Shown here: positions 20,902 through 31,944 of the stretch, in pieces
Numbering within the stretch: the first letter of the stretch is position 1
How the letters are laid out: each line of letters begins with the position of its first letter
NCBI GenBank assembly: GCA_943736015.1
Contig: OX031072.1
Coordinates: forward strand, 4,987,501 to 5,051,500
Direction of reading: 5' to 3'
DNA: 64,000 bases
Source of the DNA: Tridacna crocea
Lineage: Eukaryota; Mollusca; Bivalvia; Cardiida; Cardiidae
Notes under the pieces: generated by a model
Told to the model about the DNA's origin: nothing
What the model saw: only the letters and a program-made list of their open reading frames with translations
Database searches by the model: none
Position numbers and translations under genes: made by a program

Positions 20902-21540
20902 CTATGCTTATGAAAAATGTGTTTATTATACTTATGAAAAAAAGGTGTTTTACAGTGTAGTGATACATTTTTGCTTCTTAGACAGCATTATGAAATGACA
21001 TCCCTTTTATTAAAAGTGAGCGTTTTTCTTATCTAATAAAACTCTTTGAAAGAAAAAGATTTATCACTGAATTTAAAAAGACGATAGATGACATATTATC
21101 AGTTCAGAAGCCAGAAAAAAGAAGAAAAAGTCACGGGTATTTCCTAAAAGAGCTTCGTAGCCTCTTTAAGTATTTTCGGTTTTGATTCAGAGTCTGCGCC
21201 CGAGTTTCACAAGACATGCAGAATGTCACACAATCAATGGCAGTTTTGGATCACGGGTATTCATATTTAGATTAGTATAAAGACGTCATATCTGGTATAC
21301 TGAAAATGGAGTTACCAATTGCAAGACGGTTATTGCGTCATTTAAACGAATAGATTTGCATTCATTTACGGCATAAAAACTGAATATGCGCCTTTAAAAA
21401 AAAAAAGAAGCTCACACACCCAACAGTTTTAATTTCCTGGAACCAAACCGTATTTCATTCTCAGTCTTCGTTCGGTACAAATGACAGAAACAATCACAAC
21501 TGTTTTTGAATTATTTGGTTCCTTCTTTCCTTCATCTAGC
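20902..21540. other. mostly unique; two short shared motifs
   Basis: Near 21150, CTTCGTAGCCTCTTTAAGTA resembles the GTAGC-rich end of fold-back O. CAGTTTTAATTTCCTGGAAC near 21426 recurs exactly near 53318. No gene seen. Confidence 0.4.
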
Positions 21541-21658
21541 TAAAAGTTTTCTACGCTTACCAGAACAAATTTCAAATTTTGACTCGCATTGATTATGTCG
21601 TATGCAACTGCTTTCAATTTGGAATATTCTAAAATTTTGTCATGTGGTAAAAGGTTAA
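21541..21658. mobile_element. MITE-A, right half
   Basis: GTTTTCTACGCTTACCAGAA onward to GTGGTAAAAGGTTAA. The left arm and hairpin are missing. Confidence 0.6.
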
Positions 21659-21660
21659 TG

Positions 21661-21704
21661 TATCATAAAGATACGTTAAATCCCTTTTTGCTAAAGCATC
21701 TAAT
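21661..21704. mobile_element. Element D end fragment
   Basis: CCCTTTTTGCTAAAGCATCT corresponds to the right end of D and again abuts an element C. Confidence 0.5.
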
Positions 21705-21966
21705 TGGTTTGCAACACGCTAAAAGGGACATTTGGACATTTGCGTAAAGTGTCATCTCGGATCAGCCTGCGCAGTCCGCGCAGGCTAATCCGAGACGGCA
21801 CTTTACGGCTGCATTAGATTTTGTGCTACAGTAGACATGCGTAAAACAGAAAATGACATAAAAACGGAAAGTGTCAACTTGGATTAGCCTGCGCGGGGTG
21901 CCCAGGTTGATCCGAGACGACAATTTACGCAAATATCCGAAACCCCCTTTTCGCGTGTTGCAAGCA
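21705..21966. mobile_element. Element C copy
   Basis: GGTTTGCAACACGC to GCGTGTTGCAAGC ends; palindromes CAGCCTGCGCAGTCCGCGCA and GCCTGCGCGGGGTGCCCAGG. Confidence 0.8.
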
Positions 21967-22179
21967 TTATAGCACATCCCAATACTTTTTATTTTTTGAT
22001 GTTGGAGTCAGAGACGCAGTCAAATATTTTCTGGCTCCAAACATCTACAAATCTATCACTATGAAAAACTCATTGACGGGACGAATTACATTTGAGACTT
22101 CCGTCATGTCGCCGCAATGCGTTTTATTGACAAGTAATATTTGCATAGATATTGAAATTTTGTCATCCAGAATTGGCAT

Positions 22180-22408
22180 TTAACCCATTACCACTCAGTC
22201 CCTACTTTTGACGCCCCTGAGAAAAAAACCTTTTGAAAACACTGTGGGAAAAGGAGAAAATGCTGGTAACCAGCATTTTCTCCTTTTCCCACAGTGTTTT
22301 CTACCCTTCCCAGAACAAATTTTAATTTTTCAGTCACCTTTATTTTGTCGTCTGCAAATGCTTTCAATTTGGACCAGTCTAAAATTTTCTCGTCTGGTAA
22401 TGAGTTAA
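22180..22408. mobile_element. MITE-A, gamma subfamily
   Basis: TTAACCCATTACCACTCAGT at the left, CGTCTGGTAATGAGTTAA at the right. The stem has CACTG on the left and CAGTG on the right, a paired change from CATTG/CAATG. Confidence 0.87.
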
Positions 22409-23423
22409 GAATGGGAACCTTCCCTGGTTAATCTGCGAATTTTAGCATGGTTTTCCATCCACCTCTATTGTGGATGTGTTAAACCGGAAATACATTTCCA
22501 TTACACTATTCCGCGGCAGATGTAGATATGTGTAATTCATATCTGCATTTTGCAGCCAGGGTGTATTTTTTCTTGAATATTTAGTGATTTTGTGACATCT
22601 TACACTCTGATTTTGCTACATTTGACATTAACAGAAGCAGATCTTCACTCCCCTTTCCCCACCCATCTATACCCCAGAACTGTTCACTTTGATTGATGCA
22701 GTATTGTACCGGAAGAAAAGTTGCGAATAACTGTGGATCAAGTACCGGTATGTATTACTACGGTGAAAAATAAAATACGAACTTGTACATTCAATTTGTG
22801 GAAATAGATAATTTAAAATTTGGTAAATTCTTCAATATAGCTGTTGTTGTAGGTAGTTAGATGAATTGCCTCGATGGCAAAACATGTTATATAAGTAGCT
22901 ATAGCATGAGTTTGGGCAGGGAATTTTATTTTTGCCTTTTTAGAACCTTTACAATTACGCTGTCCTGTGTGAGATAGTATTCGTAGGTGCATTGAGCTGT
23001 GTTGCAGATGATTTTACCAACTAGATATATTGGTTTCTGATCGCAGGGTCATTTTTCAGTCTTGAAAGGTTTATTCCTCGTGGGAATGTGTATATTAAAT
23101 TGTCTGTTATGTTGGGGGTGGAAGGTTTGCATATTTTTGCATTTGTATTCAAGGTGATATTTCATTTGTCCTTGAACCAGCCACTGTTTAAGAAGATTTC
23201 ATATACAGTATATCTGATTATATAGGCCTACCCTTTTAATATAAAGAAGAACAACTAGAATGCATAGATAATTATAGGAGCTGTAATGTTACTATCTCCG
23301 TATTTAAAAGTCAGAAATATAGTCAAAAGAAAAATATATTAAACAGATTACATAGCTTCTACAGCAGAATTTAAAGCGGGGCTTTGTTGATATATAATAC
23401 AACGATATTTTATTGCATCTTAT
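22409..23423. other. about 1 kb apparently unique
   Basis: No gene, repeat or hairpin recognised. It is one of the longest repeat-free stretches here and a sensible single-copy probe region. Confidence 0.4.
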
Positions 23424-23687
23424 ATGGCGTGCAACATGTGAAAAGGGACAATGGGACATTTGCGTAAAGTGTCATCTCGGATCAGCCTGCGCAGTCCGCG
23501 CAGGCTAATCCGAGACGGCACTTTACGCAGACACGCTATTTTTTGGTACAGTAGATTTACATGAAACAGAAAATCACACACGATCGGAAAGTGTTGTCTC
23601 GGATCAGCCAGCGCGGACTGCGCAAGCTGATCCGTGACGACACTTTACGCAAATGTCCGAATGTCCTTTTTCACGTGTTGCATGCCA
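23424..23687. mobile_element. Element C copy
   Basis: ATGGCGTGCAACATGTG to CACGTGTTGCATGCCA ends. Both palindromes are well kept (GCGCAGTCCGCGC and GCGCGGACTGCGC). Confidence 0.85.
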
Positions 23688-23709
23688 ATTATGGAGTGTA
23701 ATTAAATAT

Positions 23710-23988
23710 GAAATCTATATGAGCCATGAGCACCCCCAAAAGGGGTCTTAATGTATTTACGTGATCCTTGGTTCAAAGCAAGCCGTCTTAAACTCATGGA
23801 TCTATAATAACCAGTTTCTTTAGCAACCAACGTATTCATGAGATAGACTAGTCCTTGGTCATACAGAAAACTGACCAATAGCGAAAAGTTTCGGCCCAGG
23901 TCAGCCTGCGCGGACTGCGCATGCTGGCCTAGGTTGATACTTTTCACAGAGGCATTTAACTTCCTTTTCACAGAGTATGGTTGATATA
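23710..23988. mobile_element. Element D copy
   Basis: CAGCCTGCGCGGACTGCGCA palindrome within GCGAAAAGTTTCGGCCCAGG, right end CTTCCTTTTCACAGAGTATG. The left half runs through TTGGTCATACAGAAAACTGA. Confidence 0.7.
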
Positions 23989-24495
23989 TCAAGAACAAAG
24001 TAAGTATTATTAAAAAAGAAAAAGCGTGCAAATATTAAAGATACGAAAACGTCGATGTACGAATTAATTCTCCTAGTAATAAGCAAGTTTCATTTACTTA
24101 TAATTAATACTGTTAATGCTGCGTCGAGCTATTTGGCCTATCATTAGTTCACGACCTTTTGTTTTTTTGAATACCATTGTTTCTAAATCTGAAATCTTTC
24201 TACCTGACTTCTTGAACTTTGAAATAAATTCTAAAACCCAATTCGAAATTCTATCAGGTAATTATTTTTCCATAATTTGGAAAATTAGTTTCAGGGAACT
24301 TTTATTAACGAGATGATTCAGAGCTAATCTTGAAAAAGTATACCCATTACGAGTAAAATGATTATTAATTAGTATGAATTGACTTAATTTACTTGTTTGT
24401 TGATATTAATCTGAATTTCGTCGATCTGTAAGATGTTTTACTATATTTTATTTCAAGCTTAACCGTAGTTTAACGAGAAATAGAGGATAATTTGC
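23989..24495. other. no feature seen
   Basis: AT-rich and apparently unique. A 66-codon frame from 24116 lacks recognisable motifs. Confidence 0.35.
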
Positions 24496-24499
24496 TTTT

Positions 24500-25092
24500 T
24501 TTCATCGAGTGAACATCATCGGTATAATATTTTCACGTGTAGCGCAGCCACCCGTGAAAATATTATCGATGATGTTCACGAGATGAAATAAATTTCGATC
24601 TTCCACCGGAAAAAAAAATATTCTATTTATTTCATGCTTTTAACCCTTTTTGGGGGAACTTAATCAAAATCCAGTACAGTTCTTTTCGGTTTTATTCCCC
24701 ATGGCTTACCCCCTATGCATAGCAACGCATTACGATATTACATCAAAGGGTTGGAAATCGATATTTTCACTGGCCGTAACCATGAAATATCTAGAAATTT
24801 TTCACCGATATTTCTCGATAACCTACCGAAATCCATGAAATATGGTCTGGTATTTCATGGTTACGACTAGTAAAAAATACCGATTTCTAACCCTTTAATT
24901 GGTGGCGGGAACAGCGGTTGCCGTGCACTAATTACACAGGTAAGCAGTTCGTGCCATTCAACAAGACAGAAATATGAAGTAATTTACGCGCATTTACCCC
25001 ACATTTTGCGCACTTTACGCAGTATTGTATAATGTGTTGTTATATATGTGAAGGGGGTACACCACGGGGAAACCGAAACTTACTGTGCTGAA
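24500..25092 (+). mobile_element. Element E copy 2
   Basis: The palindrome (ATCGAGTGAACATCATCGGT to CATCGATAATATTTTCAC-type arms) is followed by the arm TTTTAACCCTTTTTGGGGGA. A second, inverted arm ends GGGGGTACACCACGGGGAAA. The element continues after the insertion below as copy 3. Confidence 0.7.
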
Positions 25093-25097
25093 TTTTT

Positions 25098-25340
25098 TAG
25101 CTCACCTTAGCACAAAGTGCTAAAGATGAGCTATTGTGATCGCCCTATGTCCGGCGTCCGTCGTCCGACGTCCGACAACAATTCTTTTAAACATCTCCAC
25201 CTAACCCACTGGGCTAATCTTGATGAAACTTGGCAGGGATGTTCCTTGGGTGAAGCTTTTCCAAAGTTGTTCAAAGAATTGAATTTCACTCATAAGCTAT
25301 AGTCTAAGGTGAGCGTTCAAGGGCCAATGGTCCTCTTGTT
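25098..25340 (+). mobile_element. AGCTCACC-type repeat (possible Helentron-like), in element E
   Basis: Starts AGCTCACCTTAGCACAAAGT, whose start folds with GCTAAAGATGAGCT. It then has CCGGCGTCCGTCGTCCGACG and AATCTTGATGAAACTTGGCA, and ends AATGGTCCTCTTGTT. I recall this layout as a dispersed repeat in many bivalves. Assigning it to Helitron/Helentron relatives is an inference. It is internally shortened. Confidence 0.65.
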
Positions 25341-25495
25341 ATGAAAATCACAGTATAACAGGGTTAGAGGCATGGAATTAATAGATTTTTTTTCCTTTTT
25401 CGTTAAAAGATCGAAATGTATTTCATCTCGTGAAATATTACCGCTTATGTTCAATCGATGAGATAAATTTCGATTTTCCACAGAAAAAAAATCCT
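25341..25495. mobile_element. Element E copy 3, remaining palindrome
   Basis: TTCGTTAAAAGATCGAAATG to ATTTCGATTTTCCACAGAAA with a shortened centre. Probably the far end of copy 2. Confidence 0.65.
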
Positions 25496-25498
25496 CTA

Positions 25499-25582
25499 TA
25501 TGGTCGGTTTATTTTAAAAGACTCGTAAGTACAGCTTGAAAGAAGCTGTACTTACGATGTTTTTGAAGTAACCGACGATATC
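25499..25582. mobile_element. Hairpin element H3
   Basis: TATGGTCGGTTTATTTTAAA to GAAGTAACCGACGATATC; stem CGTAAGTACAGCTT / AAGCTGTACTTACG. Confidence 0.8.
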
Positions 25583-25951
25583 TTTATACTTTTACTATTT
25601 GACCAATCCATTTGTTCCAGTACGCCCTACTTTGCGCGCTGATCCGTCAGCAAGGATGTCTGCCCTCCTTTTACTTTCATTTACATCCTTATTTTGTTCC
25701 TACTGAAAAGATGGTTGCTGCAGACAAAATTAATTTTCTTGACAATTTACCTTGTAATTACATTGTTGGGATATTGACTACAGATATGGTTCGAAACAAT
25801 CACGAAGGTAAATTGAGAGATGATAGGATTCTATTCTAGAAATAGTCTCCTCTCAATAACTTCTATATACTGCAGATTATCCCTCGTAAATAAGAAACTT
25901 GATTGGTCATTTAAAAGTAGGGATCGTCTGCGCAGTTAAATCCGGTATAAG
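25583..25951. other. no feature seen
   Basis: A 75-codon frame at 25612-25839 starts inside non-repeat sequence. I recognise no domain, and ATG context and splice signals do not support an exon. Confidence 0.35.
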
Positions 25952-26180
25952 TTAACTCTTTACCAAACGACACAATTTTTAGACTGGTCCAAATTGAAAG
26001 CATTTGCAGACGACAAAATTTATATGACTAAAAAATTGAAATTTGATCAGGGAGGATAGAAAACATTGTGGGCAAAGGAGAAAATGCTTGTTACAAGCAT
26101 TTTCTCCTTTGCCCACGATGTTTTCAAAAGGCTTTTTATTCAGGGTCGTGAAAATCAAGGAGTATTTGGGAAAGGGTTAT
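25952..26180. mobile_element. MITE-A with paired stem changes
   Basis: TTAACTCTTTACCAAACGAC left end, GTATTTGGGAAAGGGTTAT right. The stem has GGGCAAAGG on the left matched by CCTTTGCCC on the right, and GCTTG matched by CAAGC. One position (CAATG to CGATG) is unmatched. Confidence 0.87.
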
Positions 26181-26759
26181 TGTCTGGTTTTTGAGGATAA
26201 TAGATTTTAGCGAAGTTGTCGTTGTCATAACAGATACTTTCTTTGCTTTTGCTAAGTGTTCCGCATGTTAAACGATCATTGTTCCCCATGATTCATTCGG
26301 CATTCCTCGGGTGATGGAAGCCATCAAATCCCTCGGCTGTATCTGGTGGATTGATATGCAGCAGATCGGTACATACCCGGAAATACGCCGGTTAACCGTT
26401 CTGAAAATTGTAAGGCTCCTCCTTAAAAAAAGAAAACGAGTTTCAAATTTCTATCGTAACCTTTCTAACTATATTTCACTTGAGTTGACAAACAGTTCGT
26501 ACATTCATTATTTTACATGGTTTATTAAGTTCGACTGAAATTTTTACCGACAGATAAACAGATGCGTATAAATTTCTGGCGGTTGTTTATGTCATTGCTA
26601 AATGGCTGACGGTGGCGCTATGAATAAGATCACGTGATTTGCAGTTCAAATGAAAACGACCGCTATTATACGGACGCGGTTAGATATAGATACGGAATCG
26701 GCCGAGTTGTGACGAGTGCTCATGATTCAATCGGTCTTTGATAAAATGGATTTACGGAT
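26181..26759. other. no gene recognised
   Basis: An open stretch at 26311-26538 reads MMEAIKSLGCIWWIDMQQIG. I cannot place it. Surrounding sequence looks unique. Confidence 0.35.
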
Positions 26760-26848
26760 ACATGTACATAATTATATGATGACTTGCTTGATATCTTGGA
26801 TCACGCAGATGCATTTAGCATCCTTTTGTCAGAGCATGGCTCATATTT
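26760..26848. mobile_element. Element D right-end fragment
   Basis: TGATGACTTGCTTGATATCT to CCTTTTGTCAGAGCATGGCT. Confidence 0.55.
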
Positions 26849-26914
26849 TTTTTTATTGTTTATCCGCCATATTGGCGACATCATAAAAACAATGAAAATA
26901 CGAAATATAAATTG

Positions 26915-27092
26915 AATTTGGACCAGTGTAACATTTTGTCGTTTGGTAATAACTCAATCCTTTCCCAATTAATCCCAGCATTTTCTCCCTGTCCCACAAT
27001 GTTTACTACCCTGCCGAAAACAAATATCAGTATTTGAATTACGTTTATTTTAGTCGTCTGCAAGTGCAAGTGCTTTCGTTTGGTAAAGAGAT
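26915..27092. mobile_element. MITE-A, broken copy
   Basis: TTTTGTCGTTTGGTAATAAC then CAGCATTTTCTCCCTGTCCC and GTTTGGTAAAGAGATAC. The left hairpin arm is gone. Confidence 0.55.
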
Positions 27093-28084
27093 ACATAAGA
27101 GAAAGAGAGGGTGGAATCTCCGGAGCAACATGGATGACAAAAATCAAAAGAGCTAGTGATCTATGCTCGTCTTAATATCTGATGACAACAGACCCTCTAC
27201 AAAATTCTTGTTTATTGCACAATTTGCATTTATATATCTCTAACGTCAATCCAGAAATTCGCCCAATACCCTTTAGCCCTCATGTTGACGCCTGACGGTA
27301 GCTTTTAAACAATAGGATAGATGTACAAACATCTTGAAATATACTTACAATTGCAACAATTTTTCCGCATCTGTTACCTGGGGCTTATTTTCAAGTGCTT
27401 CTACTGAACTATCTTTTTACTCGGACCACTCTTTAACGATCAATAACAGGTTTGTATTTGTTACTTGGTGGAGAGTCCACTCTCAAGACTTATTTGCATA
27501 GATATTGCATGATGGGTAATATATTGTAATTTTTATAGGGAGATAGTTATATGGGGATAATGTGTCAGCCTTACACAACAGAGGTTGCAGGTTTCAAGGG
27601 TTTGTGTTGTAGAATAGTCGTGGTGTGTCAGCTTATTGTACCAAAGTTAGTCATTCGACATCTTCGCGAGCCAAGGTTACCTTGGCTGATTCGAGATTCC
27701 TGCGATGCGCCCTCTATTGGATCATATTTCTAAATGCCGATGAAATATCGTTTTAGAAACCGCTTACGATTACACATGAAGCGATAAGCAGACATCCACG
27801 TGTGTTTCCATGTTTACCATCTATTCGAAAGGTAGCGACCTTGTTCTATTTTTATCAAAGATGAAATGCTACGAGCGATTTCATTCGTTGCAGTTAGAGC
27901 TGGCTGCATCCAATGAAAAAGCGTATAGGGGGAATGTAAAAATCATGCTCGATCCGCCAAGGGTACAGTAGCGTAGTGAATCGTCAGCCTTGCCTTGCGA
28001 AGATGGACATTCGAATGCTATATGAGATGCTGAGCTTTATTTGCATGCTAAGCAGAAAACCTTTTTCAGAATAAAAAAATTTGA
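27093..28084. other. about 1 kb apparently unique
   Basis: No repeat recognised. A 60-codon frame at 27551 has no family features. Confidence 0.35.
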
Positions 28085-28313
28085 ATTGACCCTTTCCCAA
28101 ACGACAAAATTTTAGACTGGTCTAAGTTGAAAGCACTTGCAGACGTCAAAATAAACGTAACTCAAAAATTTAAATTGTTTCCAGCAGGGTAGAAGACATT
28201 GTGAGAAATGGAGAAAATGCTGGTTACCAGCATTTTCTTCTTTTCCCACCATGTTTTCAAAAGGCTTCTATCACAGGGACGTAAAAACCAGGGGTTGTTT
28301 GGTAAAGGGCTAA
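28085..28313. mobile_element. MITE-A
   Basis: TTGACCCTTTCCCAAACGAC left end, TTTGGTAAAGGGCTAA right. Hairpin arms differ at several unmatched sites. Confidence 0.8.
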
Positions 28314-28343
28314 TCAAGAATGAAACGATTTACAGACGACAAA

Positions 28344-28871
28344 CTTACGAAAGCCTGCAAGGGTCAAAATGGGGGTAAATTTTCAAAAGACACGTAATAA
28401 CCTGAATTTAATAAAACCTAATTACGCAAAAAAGTCGCACTAGGGCGAAAAATCTCACGTTAGTGCGACTTTTTTTGGGGGGGGGGCGGGGGGGGGGGGC
28501 GGGTTGTTTACGTGTTTGGAATTCACGTTATAATATTAGATTTTTCGTGTAACTAGGGATTAAAATACGTTATTATGCGTTTTAAAATACGTTATTACGA
28601 GATTTTTTGCGTTACTGCGACTTTTAAACACGTTATTATGTGTTTTAAAACACGTGATTACGAGATTTTTTGCGTTACTACCACTTTTAAGCACGTTATT
28701 ACGTGCTTTAAATACGTTAAATTACGTGTTTAAAATACGTTAATAAGAGATTTTTCGCATTTGTGCGACTTTTTTGCGTTTTTGCTTGTTTTAAATCCAC
28801 GTTACTACGTGTCCTTGAAAAGGAAAAAAAAAACAACATTTTACTCTATTTTGACCCTTGTAGGCTTTCGT
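28344..28871. mobile_element. TIR element with internal 62-bp repeats, 5-bp TSD
   Basis: Ends CTTACGAAAGCCTGCAAGGG and CCCTTGTAGGCTTTCGT are inverted, and similarity continues about 100 bp inward to GCAAAAAAGTCGCAC. Both sides are flanked by ACAAA (28339-28343, 28872-28876), a candidate 5-bp duplication. The centre holds a G-run (28477-28502) and about three units near 62 bp carrying GAGATTTTTTGCGTTACT and ACACGTTATTATGTGTT. No transposase frame, so it is non-autonomous. Confidence 0.75.
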
Positions 28872-28992
28872 ACAAAATAAAAGTTACTAGAAAAATAGAA
28901 TTTTGTTTTGGTCAAGGAAGAAAACGTTATGGGAAGAGGAAAAAAAAAACCGTCACCAGTACTTTCTCCCATAGTTTTTCAAACGGCTTTTT

Positions 28993-30440
28993 ATACGCCC
29001 GAAGGGTCGTATTATGTTATACCCCCGGTCGTCCGTCCGTCCGTCCGTCCGTCCGTCCGTCAGCAATTTCTTGTGTGCGCAACTCCTCCTACAGTTTTCA
29101 TCGGAATTATTTGAAACTTGCCACAATGAATCTCCATCATGTCTAGTTGTGCACCTGGGTCTTAGAATTTTGATCGCTGTTTCGGTTCCAAAATTATCTG
29201 CCCTTGATTTCTGAAATGACCAACTTTTCATTTTGAATTTTTGTTCAGGCCATAACTTCCATACCATAAAAGGTATTAAATTGAAACTACATACACTGAT
29301 AGAACACATTATGGAGAAGTGCAGTGCACATGAAACATAACTCTGCGACTTTTATTTTTTTAGTTATTGCCCTTTGTTAATTTTCAGTTTGAATTTTTGT
29401 CAAAGCCATAACTTCATAAGTATAAAAGCTAATAACTTGCAACTTCATACACTGATAGAACACATTATGGAGAAGTGCAGTGCACATGAACCATAACTCT
29501 GCCACTTTTATTTTTTGAGTTACAGCCCTTTGTTAATTTTCAGTTTGAATTATTTTCCAGGCCATAACTTCTAAACTATAAAAGCTATTAACTCTAAACT
29601 TCATACACTGATAGATAACATTGTGGAGAAGTGCATCGCACATGAACCATAATTCTGCCACTTTTATTTTTTTAGTTATTGCCCTTTGTTAATTTTCAGT
29701 TTGAAATTTTGTCCAGGCCATAACTTCCAAACTATTAAAGCTAATAACTTGCAACCTCATATAGTGATAGAACACTTTATGGAGAAGTGCATTGCATATG
29801 AACCATAACTCTGCGACCTTTATTTTTTTAGTTATTGCCATTTGTTAATTTTCAGTTTGAATTCTTGTCCAGGCCATAACTTCAAAACTATAAAAGCTAA
29901 TAAATTGCAACTTCATACACTGATAGAACATTATGGAGAAGTGCAGTCCACATAAACCATAACTCTGCGACTTTCATTTTTTTAGTTATTGCCCTTTGTT
30001 AATTTTCAGTTTGAGTTTCAGTTTGAATTTTTGTCCAGGCCTTAACTCCCAAACTTTAAAACCTATCATCTTGAAACTTCAAAGACTTATAGAACACATT
30101 ATAAAGAAGTGCACTGCACAAGAACCATAACTCTGCCATCCTTCTTTTTTAGTTATTGCCCTTTGTTAGTTTTCTCTTTGAATTTTCGTCTGGGCCATAA
30201 TTTCTATTTCTATAAAAGCTATGATCTTCAACCTTTCAAAACTGATAGAACACCTTGTGGAGAACAGCAATTTACAAAATTTGTAACTGTGCCACCCTTT
30301 CTTTTTTTAGCTATTGCCCTTTAATATTTTTCACATATCATGGAGATTAACTGCTCTTCATTCATGGCCCTTCCATCATTTCAACTCATTTCACTGACAA
30401 GCCCCTTCGGGCGTATATGCGCCGCTTTGCGAAGCTCTTG
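28993..30440 (+). mobile_element. Helentron-like element with seven tandem repeats
   Basis: Starts ATACGCCCGAAGGGTCGTAT and then has a GTCC microsatellite. It then carries about seven units near 157 bp, each with AGTTATTGCCCTTTGTTAAT and GGCCATAACTTC-like blocks. It ends CCCCTTCGGGCGTATATGCG, CGCTTTGCGAAGC and TCTTG. The two short hairpins before the 3' end, no clear duplication, T-T junctions and a central tandem array fit the non-autonomous Helentron (HINE) layout. That is inferred; I see no Rep/helicase frame. A shorter relative lies at 44.98 kb. Confidence 0.7.
29030..29060. repeat. (GTCC)n microsatellite
   Basis: About seven GTCC units inside the 5' part of the Helentron-like element. 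Confidence 0.85.
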
Positions 30441-30584
30441 TTTCTCAGGGTTTTGAAAATTCTGACCTATATTCAGTGACCAGAATCTTTCTTCAAAATC
30501 TTTGAAATAAATGCATCATCATACATATTTATATACAGTTAAAAAGATTTATCGGATTGCATAGTCAAATTGAATAATTGCGAT

Positions 30585-30784
30585 GGTTTTACGCATCTGC
30601 AAAAAGTATCGACCCATGTCAGCCTGCGCGGACTGCGCAGGCTGACATGGGTCGAAACTTTTTGTTTTCCGTAAATTTTCTGCATGACGAAGAACTACTC
30701 TACCTACAGATCCACTCAGTTGTCGGATTTAATGGGTCTATGGTTATGTGATATCTTGGTCGGTATAATGCATCACGTAGATAT
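30585..30784. mobile_element. Element D copy, perfect core palindrome
   Basis: GCAAAAAGTATCGACCCATG, CAGCCTGCGCGGACTGCGCA and the complement. The right arm follows to GCATCACGTAGAT. Confidence 0.8.
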
Positions 30785-30787
30785 AGA

Positions 30788-31252
30788 GGATATTTGTATT
30801 TTTCGGTGAAAGATCGAAATTTATTTCATCGAGTGGACACCATCGTTAAAATTTTTTAACGAGTGGCGCCGTCACGAATGAAAATATTATCGATGGTGGT
30901 CAGGAGATGAAATAAATTTCGATCTTCCACCGAAAAAAAACAAATATTCTATTTATTTCATACTTTTAACCCTTTCTTGAAGGAGCTTTATCAAAATACA
31001 GTACAGTTCTTTTCCGTTATTCCCCGTGGCGTACCCCTCCCGCATAGCAATATTACGTCAAGCGCGAGAAATGTAAGGTATATGACGTCATATTTCCCAT
31101 CTGGTTGTCAGGCATGCGCAATTATCCTAGGCAACAAGAACATGAAAATCGGTATTTTTCACTGGTGGTCCCAGTGTAAGATCGAAAAATATTTTTACTG
31201 CTATTTCTTGATATCCTACCGGAAAGCATGAAATAACTAAGCATTATTCTAA
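30788..31252 (+). mobile_element. Element E copy 4
   Basis: TTTCGGTGAAAGATCGAAAT palindrome, then TTTTAACCCTTTCTTGAAGG, CCCCGTGGCGTACCCCTCCC and TGACGTCATATTTCCCATCT to CCGGAAAGCATGAAATAA. Confidence 0.8.
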
Positions 31253-31356
31253 TCCCCTTTTCAATGCATTTTATTCTGACTGAATTTGCTGAATCGATTT
31301 GGTATCTATTGCGCCTTAAGTACACTCCTATATTTATTAGATGTAGACTTATTATT

Positions 31357-31795
31357 TAACCCTTGGGCTGCTAAGAGCGAGTCAAGGTTCTTTTGCGAAC
31401 AAAAGATCAAGATCAGACTGCACAGAACGTACAGTCTGATCTTGGAACCACACTGTCTGATAAGGAGATATTTTTCCTCTGAAAATGACCTTTGAAATAG
31501 CAACGTTTTAGCTTTACAACTGACTTGAAAGTTTCATTGATTTCACTTATTTAACCCTTTACCCCATAAGGCATTTCTATGACATCTCTAATTGACCCTA
31601 AATAACAGCAAAGATGAAGCCGTTTCTTATGTGTAAATGATACCATTTGATAGCATAGAAAATATTGTGACAAAAGGTGACATTGCTCGTTACAAGTAAT
31701 TTCACCTTTTGCCACAATGTTTTCCAAAGGCTCCTACGAGGAATGTGTAGAAATGAATATCTATGGAGTAAAGGGTTAACAGGATAATGGCGAAT
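31357..31795 (+). mobile_element. MITE-B copy split by a MITE-A
   Basis: TTAACCCTTGGGCTGCTAAG at the left, CAGACTGCACAGAACGTACA in the hairpin, then TTTCACTTATTTAA. After the insert it resumes CAGGATAATGG, as expected for the B right end. The insert is flanked by TTAA. Confidence 0.82.
31551..31779. mobile_element. MITE-A (epsilon), nested in MITE-B
   Basis: TTAACCCTTTACCCCATAAG to GGAGTAAAGGGTTAA. Hairpin GTGACAAAAGGTGACATTGC, with some unmatched changes, to CACCTTTTGCCACAATG. Confidence 0.87.
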
Positions 31796-31944
31796 GCAAT
31801 ATACCCAAAATGGTTTGTCTTTGATGTTGTCCTCAACCAGATGTGTAACAGCATTTATTTCACACCTACAATTTAACGTCCAATGAAATAGCTTTAATAC
31901 TACCACGTGAGTACAGAATATCTTAGCCTGTATTAGACGCTGTA

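Larger units (their letters stand above)
28315..30480. mobile_element. MITE-A copy split by two later insertions
   Basis: Pieces of one A copy are visible at 28315-28343 (ATTTACAGACGACAAA), 28872-28992 (ACAAAATAAAAGTTAC to CAAACGGCTTTT) and 30441-30465 (TTTCTCAGGGTTTTGAAAAT). They fall in consensus order, interrupted by the TIR element and the tandem-repeat element listed next. Confidence 0.7.

Noticed and set aside
25612-25839. Candidate host exon
   Set aside because: The 75-codon frame has no recognised domain, and I see no convincing splice sites or polypyrimidine tract.
28953-29309. 118-codon minus-strand frame
   Set aside because: It lies across the GTCC microsatellite and 5' part of a Helentron-like element. 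The TDGRTDGRTDD string is a repeat artefact.
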